Of a stretch of 64,000 nucleotides of DNA, positions 1-10,619 are shown one piece after another. Position 1 is the first letter of the stretch. Every line of letters starts with the position of its first letter. Source of the stretch: Sitta carolinensis. Lineage: Eukaryota > Chordata > Aves > Passeriformes > Sittidae. Made by a program: the position numbers and the translations under genes. The notes beneath the pieces are model-generated. The model searched no databases. It saw nothing but the letters and a program-made list of their open reading frames with translations, and was not told the origin of the DNA. The DNA is taken from NCBI GenBank assembly GCA_032173965.1, contig CM063284.1:63176863-63240862 (forward strand), read 5' to 3'.

Positions 1-440
1 GAGGAGCAGTTTTGTATGTCTCTTCTATCGAGCAATGTGGTAATCGAATATTGAGTTGGTTAAACTGTTTACCCTCGAGTAGTATCTCCCTGTTAACCCC
101 CCAGTAGCTTGGTTTGTCCCTATCTAGCCAAACCCTGTCCCATTGTACCTGTCCCAGGAGGACTCAGGATAAAGGCTCGGGCTTTGGGGTCCTGCCTCCT
201 CTTTTGCACCCCCTTTCACAAGAATAAACATCCATGCAAAAGTGCCTTCTCTGATCTTTACTTTCAACCTAGGCACAAGGGATCAGGAGACCAGAGGGAG
301 GCAGACAGCCACCTGCTTTCTATCATTCCTAGACTGTTCACAGACTGGGAACGGTTGCCCCTGGCCACAAGGCCAGTGGACAGAGACAGCCAGGCCCCCT
401 CCGGACCCCCAGCCACAGAGCAACACAAATCTGCCCCTAG
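1..440 (+). mobile_element. Possible LTR fragment of an endogenous retrovirus, cut by the window start
   Basis: The stretch has the order expected of a plus-strand LTR: a TATA-like GGATAAAGG near 168-176, a C/T-rich stretch, and an AATAAA polyadenylation signal at 223-228 about 50 bases downstream. C/T-rich and G/C-rich sequence follows to about 440. After about 520 the sequence turns AT-rich with no retroviral coding similarity, so if this is an LTR it is solo or truncated. Neither end nor a target duplication could be fixed. The open frames here (for example 109-519) have no recognisable domain. It could equally be unique DNA with chance signals. Confidence 0.3.
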
Positions 441-540
441 CTGCAGCATCATTAGATTAAGCTTGGCAAAAGCAGATAATTGCAACAACAGGATCCAACC
501 CTTAAACAGAGTATTTTAGCACTTTCCATCAGCAGACTTT

Positions 541-3500
541 AAAGAGGGTCACCTAAACTGTACAGAGGGGTGCAATATCTTCTGTAGCTCTTCCCTTCAG
601 ATTGCAAACCCCATGGGAAGTCCTTCACATCTTTCATATTGCTGTTCCATGGAGACATATTCCACTAAAGCAATACATTCCAGTTCTGTGTAAACAAAAA
701 TGTAGTAATTCCAGAGAAGATAATTTTTCAGTGAACAATAGACAAAAATCCATCATAAGATTATAATTGAAAGGGAAGAAATAATTCTTAGGACAGAGCT
801 TGAGTATTTTTCAACTCACAGTATATATAGCAGTCCTAGTTTTTTATTATTCCAAGTCTTAGTTTATCATTTGAAGTTTCATCTGTTTTTACTCCAAATA
901 AGATGCTGAGCTTGACCTATTAATACCTACATTAAATGGTCAGAATTACACAAAAATAGTCTTATTTCTTGAGTAGACAAGTACACAATTATTGTACAAA
1001 TACAGAATTTCACAGAAACATTTCTTGAAACAACAAATGTCAGAAAGCAGTATGATGCATTCTATAGAGAAAAAAAATAGTATGCTGATTGTATTTTTAA
1101 CACACACTGCCAAATTCTTAAATAACTGTATGATTAGGAAAATAATGCACACCATTAACTACAACTAGTTATCAAATATAACTCAGTAAAACTTAATAGA
1201 AAGAGCTCAAAACTCCCAAATATATAATTTTCTAGCTGTAACAACTCACATTTGAATAGATTCCTAAGTATTATTTAACCAGCACTCAAGCTGAGGATAT
1301 TATCTATCTTGGAGGAAAAGCAGCTTGGGCTAAAGCAAGAACTGTGATGTGATATGATTGCCACTCAAACCTTTGGGGAAAGTCTGGCAGTGCATCCAAA
1401 GTTCACGCCGAGCACATCTTTATGTAAGTCAGAATCCTAAAATCTGGATGTAACAACTGAAATGTAAGGGAAATTCAAATTTCAGGCCACCCCTATCTAG
1501 AGAGAAGCATGTTTATAATCGTGAATAAAAGTCTTTACCCTAAAACCATGGAAAGGCACTATGTGAAATTCATGCAGCTAAAGAACTGATTATAGAGCAA
1601 CAAAGCAGATCTTGGAGGTACAGCCTGAGCAGTGAATACCAGAAGCCAAGACCACTCCAGTCCTGGGGAAAGCTTAAGCAGCAAGCCTACCTAAAATAAC
1701 AGGATGGCAGCACAACGAACTGCGGGCACCCTCTCAGTTGCAAACTCGTGGACAGGAATAAGAAGCCATGGATGAGAACAAAAGAGGGGCAATGAAATGA
1801 ATATCTTAGGCGCTGACAATTCTGAAGATGAGAGGTGACAGGGAAGATTTTGAAGAGAGAAGTAAACAGAGTGGAAGTCACAAACAGGAGAGCTGACAGC
1901 CAGAAACTGTTTGGATTTTAAATGAGCTCAGTGGACAGAGAAGGGGAAAGATCATTGAACTGTTACCCATGAGTGACAAGGATGGAAGCAAGCACTGTGA
2001 GAAAGAAGACATCCAGCATATTTGGCAGCAATAGCTTTAGGAGGGTCTTGAATTGGGACATAGTGGCAACTGATCCTGTTTAGTCTCCGACATGTATCAA
2101 AGAAGATGGAGATGAGGATGAGTGGAAAGTTGTCCATCCTAGCAGGAGAGATGAAGAAGAATCGAGCACCAGAAAATTCAGCAAAGAAGAGAGGAAAAAC
2201 CCTTGGGCATGTGCAAAATTGCTGATGAAGTGTTTACTGATAAGTGGTTAAAGAATCTCATTATGTCAGCTCATCGAGCTGGGAAAAGCACCTCAAAACT
2301 GAAAAGGGGCAGAAGTCCCTAGCACAAAGGCAGGAAAAATGAAAAAGGAGCTCAATGCATTCTTCACACAGCATTTTTAGTACTGTATATGGAAACTGAC
2401 TGAGGGAGGATATTGCAGAGTCCATAGGGGATACAGAACCATTCCTTTCCTCCTGGTCTGCAAAATATATGTTTTCTTTCCCACACAGCCCAAAGAGCAC
2501 CTTCTAACCTTAAGATCAAGCCCCTAGATGTTTTGGTAGGACATCAGGGATCTAAGGAATAAAAGAACCTAAGAAAACTTGTGCAGTGCAGCTAAAAGCC
2601 TTTCTAACTCCACGGGAAATAGCTTGGCAAACATCAGGTAACTAAAGCTAGCAATGGCCAGAAGCACATGCAGTGCTCCAGCTGACCCACTACACAGTGT
2701 TTGCTGAAGTAATTTTTTACACACATATTTCTCAGATAACATTTGCCAAGACGTTTCACACTCCCCGTTTATCCCCTCAGAGTAATTTCAAGGTGACCCC
2801 ACAGAAGATGGATCTCAAACAGGAGGGCTGAGACCACTAGTCACAGTTTTCACCATAGGTAGTTTAACACATTTTTCAGAAGAAGATCCAGGAAGAGCCT
2901 CCTTCAGCTGCTACCAGGTCATTAGCTACAGCACGACCACACCAAACCTTTAGGTTTTTTGAAGGACATAAAGACTGCCCTGCTTTGGTGCTGCTGGGCC
3001 TGTGCTTATTCAGTAGAGGATGCTACTGCTACTGGGATTTGGTAACTCTGAACCTTGCTTACCTAGGGCAGGACAGGAGGGTTTAAGCAGTCAGTCAGAC
3101 AGGAAGGGAGAAAGAAGGAAGAAAGGAGCTCTGGTTTCTCTAACAAGAATGCTTCTAGGTGTTAGCTGCTACATATGAAAACCTGGCTCATGTCAGTTCA
3201 CAGGGAAGATCCAATGGCATCAAACAAGATAAGGCATCTGTAATCACAGCTGTGCTAAAAGGTCTGTGCTGAGGCACCTGAACATGCCACACAAGCTGCA
3301 CTGACATGTTGTTAGTAGTTAGTTGGAGTTAAGTTTTCTTCTATTCTGACCGAGTCTGCCAACCTCTCATGGGACCCTGTGTTCAACCATTGGGCAGGAG
3401 CCACCTCCATTGCAAGGCAGCAGACCCCACTCCTGAGCACCCTGGAGGGCTTGCCAGACACCGTGGCACAAAGTGCTCCATCCTGCTCCCCGTCACAGGG

Positions 3501-3600
3501 GAGCCACGCTTTGCTGAGCTAGGGAGAGCAGACACCTTTTCCATATATAATGAAGCCTCTCAGCCTTACGTGCATTAGGGACCCTGTAAGGGGAGCACTG
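541..3600. other. Non-coding, mostly unique DNA
   Basis: No gene, CR1 element or microsatellite was recognised. The part from about 700 to 1300 is AT-rich. From about 1690 to 2200 the plus strand is purine-rich with many AG/GA runs, in the style of an old, decayed interspersed repeat, but no family could be named. Open frames are 60-80 codons and look random. Confidence 0.5.
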
Positions 3601-3609
3601 GAAAATGCA

Positions 3610-3865
3610 AGGTGGTATTGTATTGTATTAATGTCACTTAATGGTAACTGTCAATGATCATGATGGAATAAATATGGAAAAGGAAATTACTGTAATTGAT
3701 TGACAGTCTGGAAGCTTCCACATATGATCTAATGAGAGAGACCTGTGAGAAGCTGCTGCAGTAGAGGCTATTAATGCAAATCATATGCACCATGCCTGCT
3801 CTCTGAATTATGCAATGCCATGTGAATGTCTAATCCGTTTCACCAGACTTGTCTCTATCCAGAAA
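3610..3865. promoter_or_regulatory. Enhancer-like patch with PBX-PREP/MEIS and octamer motifs
   Basis: Two strong developmental transcription-factor motifs lie within 85 bases. TGATTGACAG at 3698-3707 is an exact match to the known PBX-PREP/MEIS heterodimer site. ATGCAAAT at 3774-3781 is the exact POU/OCT octamer, and sits in a longer AT-rich run with TTAAT before it and CATATGCA after it. The surroundings are balanced in composition, free of recognisable repeats and rich in TAAT and ATTA words, as in conserved vertebrate enhancers. Conservation is inferred from appearance only, and the target gene lies outside the window. Confidence 0.4.
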
Positions 3866-3869
3866 GAAT

Positions 3870-6800
3870 ATTCTGCTGACATGCTGATTAGTATATTAGG
3901 GGAGGTTTAGAAGTTCAGTGCTAGAGTGGGGCCATCACAGTGCTATTAATTTAGTTCAGAACAAAATAAATAGGTCTGTAAAGCCATCAAAATCACTATA
4001 TAGGTCTACAAGATAAGTTTGTCATGGCTGATGGGAATTTGCAGGAATTCCTTGTGATACATGGTACGAATTAACAAATAGAGAAGAATATCATTTTCCT
4101 AGGAAACTACTGGCGAGAACTCAAGAATTGAAGAAAAGACAAAAGGCTTAATACAACTTCATGATATTTTGCATCTGGATTTCCAGAAAGAACATCACAA
4201 TAACAGAAACAGGCAGGAAATTTGGAAGAGGTAGTTGGCATATTTATGCTGCAGTAGAGCTATAGACACACAAGCTGGCATGCAAACGTGTTGAAAGATG
4301 GAGTCTGTCCCCAGGTTTCTGGGCTAATGCCATTGTATTTTTCCTCTAAAAAGTATACTTAGTAGATCAAATGCCATTTAGATCAATTCTGGAAATTATT
4401 TTGATGGAGTCTTCTTGGTCCCTGGGGACCACTTGTCCTTCGTGCAAAGCAATAACACAATTAGCACTACAGTGTCTATTAGAGGGAAGCACAGGTCTGG
4501 ACCACAAGAGACCTCGCACAGTTTCAGATTTAGCTTGGAGATGTGAAGAAAGACTGTATACAACCTCCTATGTCTGTGCTGGCTATCTTTCCCACATTTC
4601 CACCAAAGTAAAAATCATTCAACTTTAACAAGAAATCAAGAGAAAGAACTGTGATCTGTATAGGATTCCTCTCTACTTTCTAAAAACAGCCATTTTACAA
4701 GACTGCAACCTAAATAATAAAGCAAAAAATTAGCCCTGAGTAATTCACTCTAGCTAAAATGAACACTTAGAGCAACCATTTTGCAGCAATACCATTTGCA
4801 TTAAAAAACAGGTGGAGAGCCCATGAATCTAGCGACACAAGTTTAAAAAAAAATTAAAAAAATAAAAAAAGGAGGACAAAAAAAAATGCTGAACATGTTG
4901 CTTGAACAGTTCTTGAAGAACTGTTGTTCTCTTATTATGCCAACAATGTCCTGACGCTGTGAGACACCTTGGCCTATAATACTCACCTAATACCCTCCAA
5001 GAGACATTTAGGACAACTGCAGGGACAAGGAAGGCCCAGGACAAAGGCAGTCTTTCCAGGTAAACTAGTGTTGAAAGCACTTGCCTCAACTTATGTAAGG
5101 TCATGAAACTCCCCAAGTCACCTCTGAGCCTCTTACATGGAAAACAGGACAGACACCGTGTGAGTGATCCTTGGCATCCTCTACACCTTTCTAGAGGTCC
5201 ACACTGGATCATTGTTTTCCACCAGTTTGTCTGCAAAACACAATAACAATAAACCTCCTATTTCATGTGAGAGCTAAGATTTCAGAGTTACTACTTGTGC
5301 AGGACATTACAAAGTAGCCTCATTACTATCTAGGCTTTATGGCACCTGGATATGCCTAGAGACAGATGCTGATAGCAGAGCCAAAGAGATCTTGAAAACA
5401 AGTGCAAGGAACAAGGCAGGGTTTCATATTTGGCAAGTCAGCACTGGGGCAGCAGGGACCCCGGCATCACTATAATATTCCATATTCTTGTAAGGGAAAG
5501 CTGTCCACAGCCCTCCTGGATGCAGGCACTGCTACTTTATTAGGGTTTTTGCAGTCTTGCAGGTTTTTCCACATGACAGCAGTCTCAGCCACATCAGCTG
5601 TGCAAGCACATCACAAGGCAAGCGAGACCTTGACCCAAAAGACCTGCAAATACCCCAACAACTCCTCAGTAGAGGACACTCATTTTCTGAGCTGGGTGCG
5701 GTGATCAGCTCTGAGGATTTGCATTTGGGCAATACTTTTGCAAGGAGATGAAAAGCTGCCTTCACCCACACAGGACAGGGAGCCCATGGGCAAGGGAAGC
5801 TTGGAGCCAAACACCAAGTATTTGGGCTCAGTGGAGCCCTGGGTGTGAGGATCCCTGCTTGCAGCCTGGGACTCAGCAGCATCATGGGTGGCTTCACACC
5901 CAACCCTAATGGACTGCAAGACGTGTCTTTGCAGGGAAATCTCAAATCTTCTCCCTTGGGATAAATGCATTTGGCAGCCAGTGGTTTACAATCCCTTCAC
6001 AGTGATTTCAGAGAAGATATAATGTAAGTTTGTAAGCTCTAGAGAAATCACTACAGTTTCCTGGCAGCTACACAACCCCCCAGGAGGATGCAGGCACCAT
6101 GGGACCTGCAGACCCCCAGCTGGGACAGGAGCATCTACAGTGGCACAAAGCATTTCCCTGGTTTTTCCCCTTTTCCTTACTGCATTTCCTCAGAGGTTGC
6201 TTTGGTAAGGCAAAGATTAAGGATGTTTTGATCAGACTTGCCTTGCTAACAGAAAGGATTAATCATCTGTGACATTCTGATGTTTTGAATTCACACCACA
6301 GAAATTTATTAATGTTTCTTGGAAGGTTGAATTTGTCTGGGAGGGATGCACAAGGCAAGAATGGGGAGCATTTTTGAAGGAAACAGAAGGATTCTCTAGT
6401 CTTGGAGGAGTTTTTTTGCCACCCGGGGGAAACACTCAGATTTTTGCAGAGATTGATATTTCCAACGTGTAGCAACATTCTGAGGGAGAAATTGTGTTGG
6501 GTGCATTTTCAGCATTCTTGATTTCACTATTTTACTTGCAGAACAGTCTGATTCTCTCTGAGCTCATTCAATGCAAAAAGTTTGCCGCTGGGCAGGATAG
6601 GCCAGAAAGGCAAAACCTGTGTCCGGATTTCAATTGCTCCCAAAAGTGCAGGTGCACGAGGTCTCAGACTGCTGTGCAGCAAGTAGCCAGCTGTGAATTA
6701 ACACTTCTGACATTGCAGCATGGTAAGCTTCCACGGGAAAACTAATCCTTTACCTTAAACCACGTGGCACACCACTCCACAGAGCCTAGTAATGAAGGAG

Positions 6801-7335
6801 GATGGTATTAACATTCCAATCAAAACATCCAGGAGGAGGAAAAGGAGAACTGGTACTTCCAGTGTCAACTCCAATTAGGAGGAAATAGAAGCCACAGATG
6901 AGAAATAGGAAGCATCTGTATGTGAAAGCGTATTTAGCTTTGAAGCTGGTGTGGGAATATTGGCTTAGTCCTTACTTTCCCCAAGCGTTATGTCATCTCA
7001 TGTGTAATGTTGACACTTACAAGGATTACTTATTAAATAATTCCTTTACAAACAACAGGGAATAATTCTGGCCTTTGATATAGGCAGATTATGATCTCAG
7101 ATGCTACTATAAAGATCTTATATTCATCTTAACAGGCTAAGCACATTAAGAATCCAGGAAGAAAATACATGAATGCAAAATATGGAAAGCAAACCAAAGA
7201 ACAGGAAAATCAGAAAAGCCATGCTGAGCCACAGGTTTTAGTACCTGAGAAAGGGAAATTATTAAGAGATTAAATCAGTCCACACCAGTCTTCAATTAAG
7301 TAAAAATAGTGTTCTATGCCAATCTGGGGAAAAGG
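3870..7335. other. Non-coding, mostly unique DNA with an A-rich tract
   Basis: No gene was recognised. An A-rich tract (A runs broken by T and GG) lies at 4842-4886. The opposing frames at 4829-5236 (minus), 5402-5704 (plus) and 5532-5945 (minus) have no domain signature, and the first ends in a Phe/Leu-rich tail encoded by the A-rich tract, a sign of chance coding. No interspersed repeat was recognised. Confidence 0.5.
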
Positions 7336-7338
7336 CGC

Positions 7339-7353
7339 TTTTTTTTTTTTTTT
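7339..7353. repeat. Poly(T) tract, 15 bases
   Basis: Uninterrupted T run. No poly(A)-tailed retroposon body could be recognised on either side. Confidence 0.9.
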
Positions 7354-7359
7354 CTTCTA

Positions 7360-8250
7360 TATTAAACAGTTCTCCATTTTGGGACCGCAAAGGGAAAGGC
7401 TTTAAGAACAGCCTGCAGATGTCTAATTAACCTGACACTGCCTCCCATCAGGCACAGCCAGCTTCCAATTACCTGCAGGTGCTCTGTCCAGGTTGTAGAT
7501 GAAGTCTGGCAGGATGCAGAGACTCCCAGGCCAGTTCTGTATGGGTGCAATGCTCCACATAAACTGCTATCCTGATCCTCCTAGTCCTGGAGCACTTGAG
7601 ACTATTTCAAACAGCACAGAGCCAGAGTTAATAAGCTTTTTCGAGCCTGAACTGGCTCTCTGAGGAGCTAGCCTGGATACTGCATAACCAGGAGCACCAG
7701 AGGAACACAGCACGTGGACACCCATCACCACCTCAGGCTCCCAAGTGCTGTGAGCAGATCAGGGGTCCAGACCAGTGACTTCCCCGGGGCTGTTTGTCCC
7801 AGGAGAGCTCGTTAGTCAGGCAGAGGGATGGAGGAGCACAAGCCCACCAAGCTCAGACCCTCACCCCACCCAGGTTGCTGTGTCCATCTGCATGTTTCAG
7901 AGTGCTCAGTAACTTCCCCAGCATCTGTGGCTTCCAGAACAGAAAATAAAGAGCCAGCCATTACCTGTGCTCTGAGTGCTGCAGTCTTGTTACAATCAAC
8001 TGAGTGCCACAAGTCAGATCTCCACTGAAAGAAAGTCTGGATTACATGCTCAAATAAGGCCTGAAACAGAGCTGCATTTGCTGTGTCAGGAGAATCTGGA
8101 CCCAGTATCCTGGCCTTTCTCTGGAAATCTTTCTTCCTGGAGTCCTGAATGGGCAGTCAAGGGATCAAAGGATCCTCCCTGTTAACAACACACCTTGGCT
8201 TCAGGGAAATTGTACTCAGGGACTCAGGGTCACCTTGGCACCACCCTTTT
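7360..8250. other. Non-coding DNA, nothing recognised
   Basis: Unique-looking sequence of moderate GC content. Frames at 7362-7550, 7812-8012 and 7828-8028 overlap on opposite strands and carry no domain signature. Confidence 0.45.
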
Positions 8251-8253
8251 CTC

Positions 8254-8279
8254 AAAAAAAAAAAAAAAAAAAAAAAAAA
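8254..8279. repeat. Poly(A) tract, 26 bases, with short A/C tail
   Basis: An A run of 26 is followed by CAACAACAAAAAACAAC-type sequence to about 8296. This could be the tail of a retroposed copy in the plus direction, but the 100 bases upstream show no gene or SINE that I recognise and no clear target duplication. Confidence 0.85.
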
Positions 8280-8299
8280 CCAACAACAAAAAACAACTT

Positions 8300-9330
8300 A
8301 ACCTTTCACTAGGACAATTCTTCTAGCTGTCCCCATTTGAGCATCTGCTGTAACCTGCATGGGGGGAATGAATCCTTTAGAAAAAAGGTGGAAAAAGGAC
8401 ACAGCACTAATTATTTAATTTGTTTTCTCAAACTGCAAATCCTCGTACTTGTAGGAGCTTGAAGCAAATGAGCCATTAAAGCTGTGAAAATGCATTCAGG
8501 CCCTTCAGTAGCACTTCCTTTTGAGGAATGAGAATAGGAAAGGCCCTTTTCATACTGTCCCATTGTCCCAGCCAGCCCTAGGTGTTCAGCCCTGGAGCTC
8601 CAACTAGCACCACAGTATGGGCTACCCAGGGCAATGAACGACAAACAATTTAAAACTTTTCCATAAATCTGAAAAACAAAGAAGCTTTTTATCACTACAC
8701 TGAAAAGAGTAAAGGAGCAGAGCCTCCATCCCCAGAGCCCACTGCACTGGTGAGCAATCAAACTGATGGTCTGACAGCAGACAGCCCTGTTCTTACAGCA
8801 AACAGTAATCACTGAAGAAATCCTTCCCAGCTGCCTGCTACAAAAGGGGAGGTCCTTCCCTCTGAACCCCAGCATCCTTCCTACTGGCAAAAGCATGCTG
8901 TTGCTTCTCCTGATAGTCACACCAACAAGAGGCACAGGTCCCTCAAACCCTAAAGGTCACAGCAACATGACAAAGGCAGAGTAGAGCCCACTATTAGCAT
9001 CTTCTTGAGCATTAAGGAGCAGCTCTTGCTCTATAATAAAAGAAATCAAGCCAGAAACATTTTTTTGAAGCAGTAAGTGGAATAGCAAAGCAGCAAAGTG
9101 AGAAAAACTTTTTTCAAACCTAGAGAGTGGCACAGAGGGGAGAATGTAGACTGAAATGACTGAAAGCCTGCAGAACATTTTATAAAACAGTTATTTTTCC
9201 CCCAACAATGGTACTCTGTCCCTGACATGAATCAAAAATGTCACAAGGCAGTTTGGTGAGGCCGCATGTGAATGCTGGGTATTGAGCTGCAGCAGCTGCA
9301 GGCAGACTTTGTGGTTAACCCTATGAGACT
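8300..9330. other. Non-coding DNA with the longest open frame of the window (minus strand 8411-8935)
   Basis: The minus-strand frame at 8411-8935 has 174 codons, the longest here. Its translation has no signal peptide, recognised family motif or ordered domain, and is rich in Ser, Leu and Cys as random avian sequence often is. There is no evident splice pattern or promoter. I treat it as chance. The remainder is unique-looking. Confidence 0.4.
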
Positions 9331-9339
9331 TTCACTGCT

Positions 9340-9500
9340 ACAGCTGGCTTCGATTCTGTCGCCGCATCCAAGCAGCCGCTCCTTCCCACTGCGCCGCTGT
9401 TAAAAATAATCACAGCCTTATCAGTGTCTGCATTTCATTCCACCGCAGGCATCACAGGACCAGCTCACTGGTGAAGATGTCAAATTAGGAGATATATCTG
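9340..9500. promoter_or_regulatory. Possible enhancer-like patch
   Basis: A small CpG-bearing stretch (about 9357-9405, several CG pairs in otherwise CpG-poor DNA) runs straight into an AT-rich segment with a MEF2-like TAAAAATAA word and a GATA-type CTTATC. The abrupt change and intact CpGs could mark a constrained or unmethylated element, but motif content alone is weak evidence. Confidence 0.2.
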
Positions 9501-9509
9501 TATACACAT

Positions 9510-10480
9510 AGTACATAGAGGCCTTCTGTCTTTTAAAATCTTACATTTGGGCTGTCAGGCTTCTAAAGTACACAAAGCATAAAGTGACCTGAACTCAGAA
9601 CTGCACTTCCTCAGGAAGCATCGGTTCAGTCAATAAAATCTTCATGAGGAGAATAAATCATCTTTGCCTAAGGAACACCTCTTCCTATGCCACTGGGAAG
9701 CTTTCTTTCTGACACCAGTACTAAGAGATCTGTTGCCATTCCGTCACAATCCAAAGCACCAAGATGGGCTACCCACTTACATTTTTATCCCCATGGTATC
9801 CAGCTCTACAACTGGACACTTTTCCTAAAACTTTCAGCATAGGTGATGAAAGCTCTCTGATTTTGCAATGCCAACAGTAGAGATCAACAAGGCAAGGCAC
9901 TAAAGATCGGTAACTGAAAACCAAATATTTTATGTCTCAAGTGTAATGAAAATTTCTGCAGTTTTTCAAGCTATTGTTAGAAGCTTAGATTATTTTCAGC
10001 TCACCTTATATAAATTTCTCTTCCTTACAATATGCCTTCCCTGCAGAAAAATGGTAAAGAAAACAGAGGTGACAGGAGAGGTGTCATTATCAAGAAACAG
10101 AAGCCTAATTTGTATTAAATGTTTCAGTTCAAAAAGAAATAATCTTTTTTTAAAGTTACTGTTTAGCAATCTGTAACCAGCTTCAATCACCACATCTTTC
10201 CCAAGAAGTCAGTTTGACTAGACATCTTGACTAGTATGGTTAAATGCATTAAGAATTGCTCTAGTGACTCTAAAGTAAGACCCTCATGGAAAAAAAAAAA
10301 AACCAAAATATAGTTTTAATTGGTTTTAAATTCTAATCAAAACAACTGAGCCTAGTGCAGTAAGTTGCATGCACTTCTAGGCACCAGTAAAACTCTTTGC
10401 ACAGTGATTAGTTTAATTATAGTTACAGGCTACTGCAAAGGCAGTGCATTGGACCAAAGGATTCCTACATTAGATTGCTT
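9510..10480. other. Non-coding AT-rich DNA, nothing recognised
   Basis: Unique-looking AT-rich sequence with a short A12 run near 10290. Small open frames on both strands around 9946-10193 overlap and have no recognisable product. Confidence 0.45.
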
Positions 10481-10483
10481 TGG

Positions 10484-10616
10484 GAAAAAAAAACCAAACC
10501 AAACCAAACAAACAAAAAAAAAACAAACCAAACAAACAAACAAAACAAAACAAACAAAAACAAAAAACAAAAACAAAACAAAACAAAAAAAAAAAACAAA
10601 CAAACAAACAAAAAAC
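10484..10616. repeat. A-rich (AAAC)n/(AAACC)n low-complexity tract
   Basis: About 133 bases made only of A and C, as AAAC, AAACC and AAAAC units with A runs between. The opposite strand reads as a T/G tract. Frames crossing it (10365-10679, 10430-10687) give Lys/Asn/Thr-rich or Phe-rich translations and are artefacts of the repeat. Confidence 0.95.
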
Positions 10617-10619
10617 CTG

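Noticed and set aside
8150..8296. Processed pseudogene or SINE ending in the A26 tract
   Set aside because: No recognisable body upstream and no target duplication.
8411..8935. 174-codon open frame on the minus strand, the longest in the window
   Set aside because: No recognised domain, no signal peptide, no splice or promoter context; one frame of this length is expected by chance in 64 kb of mixed GC.
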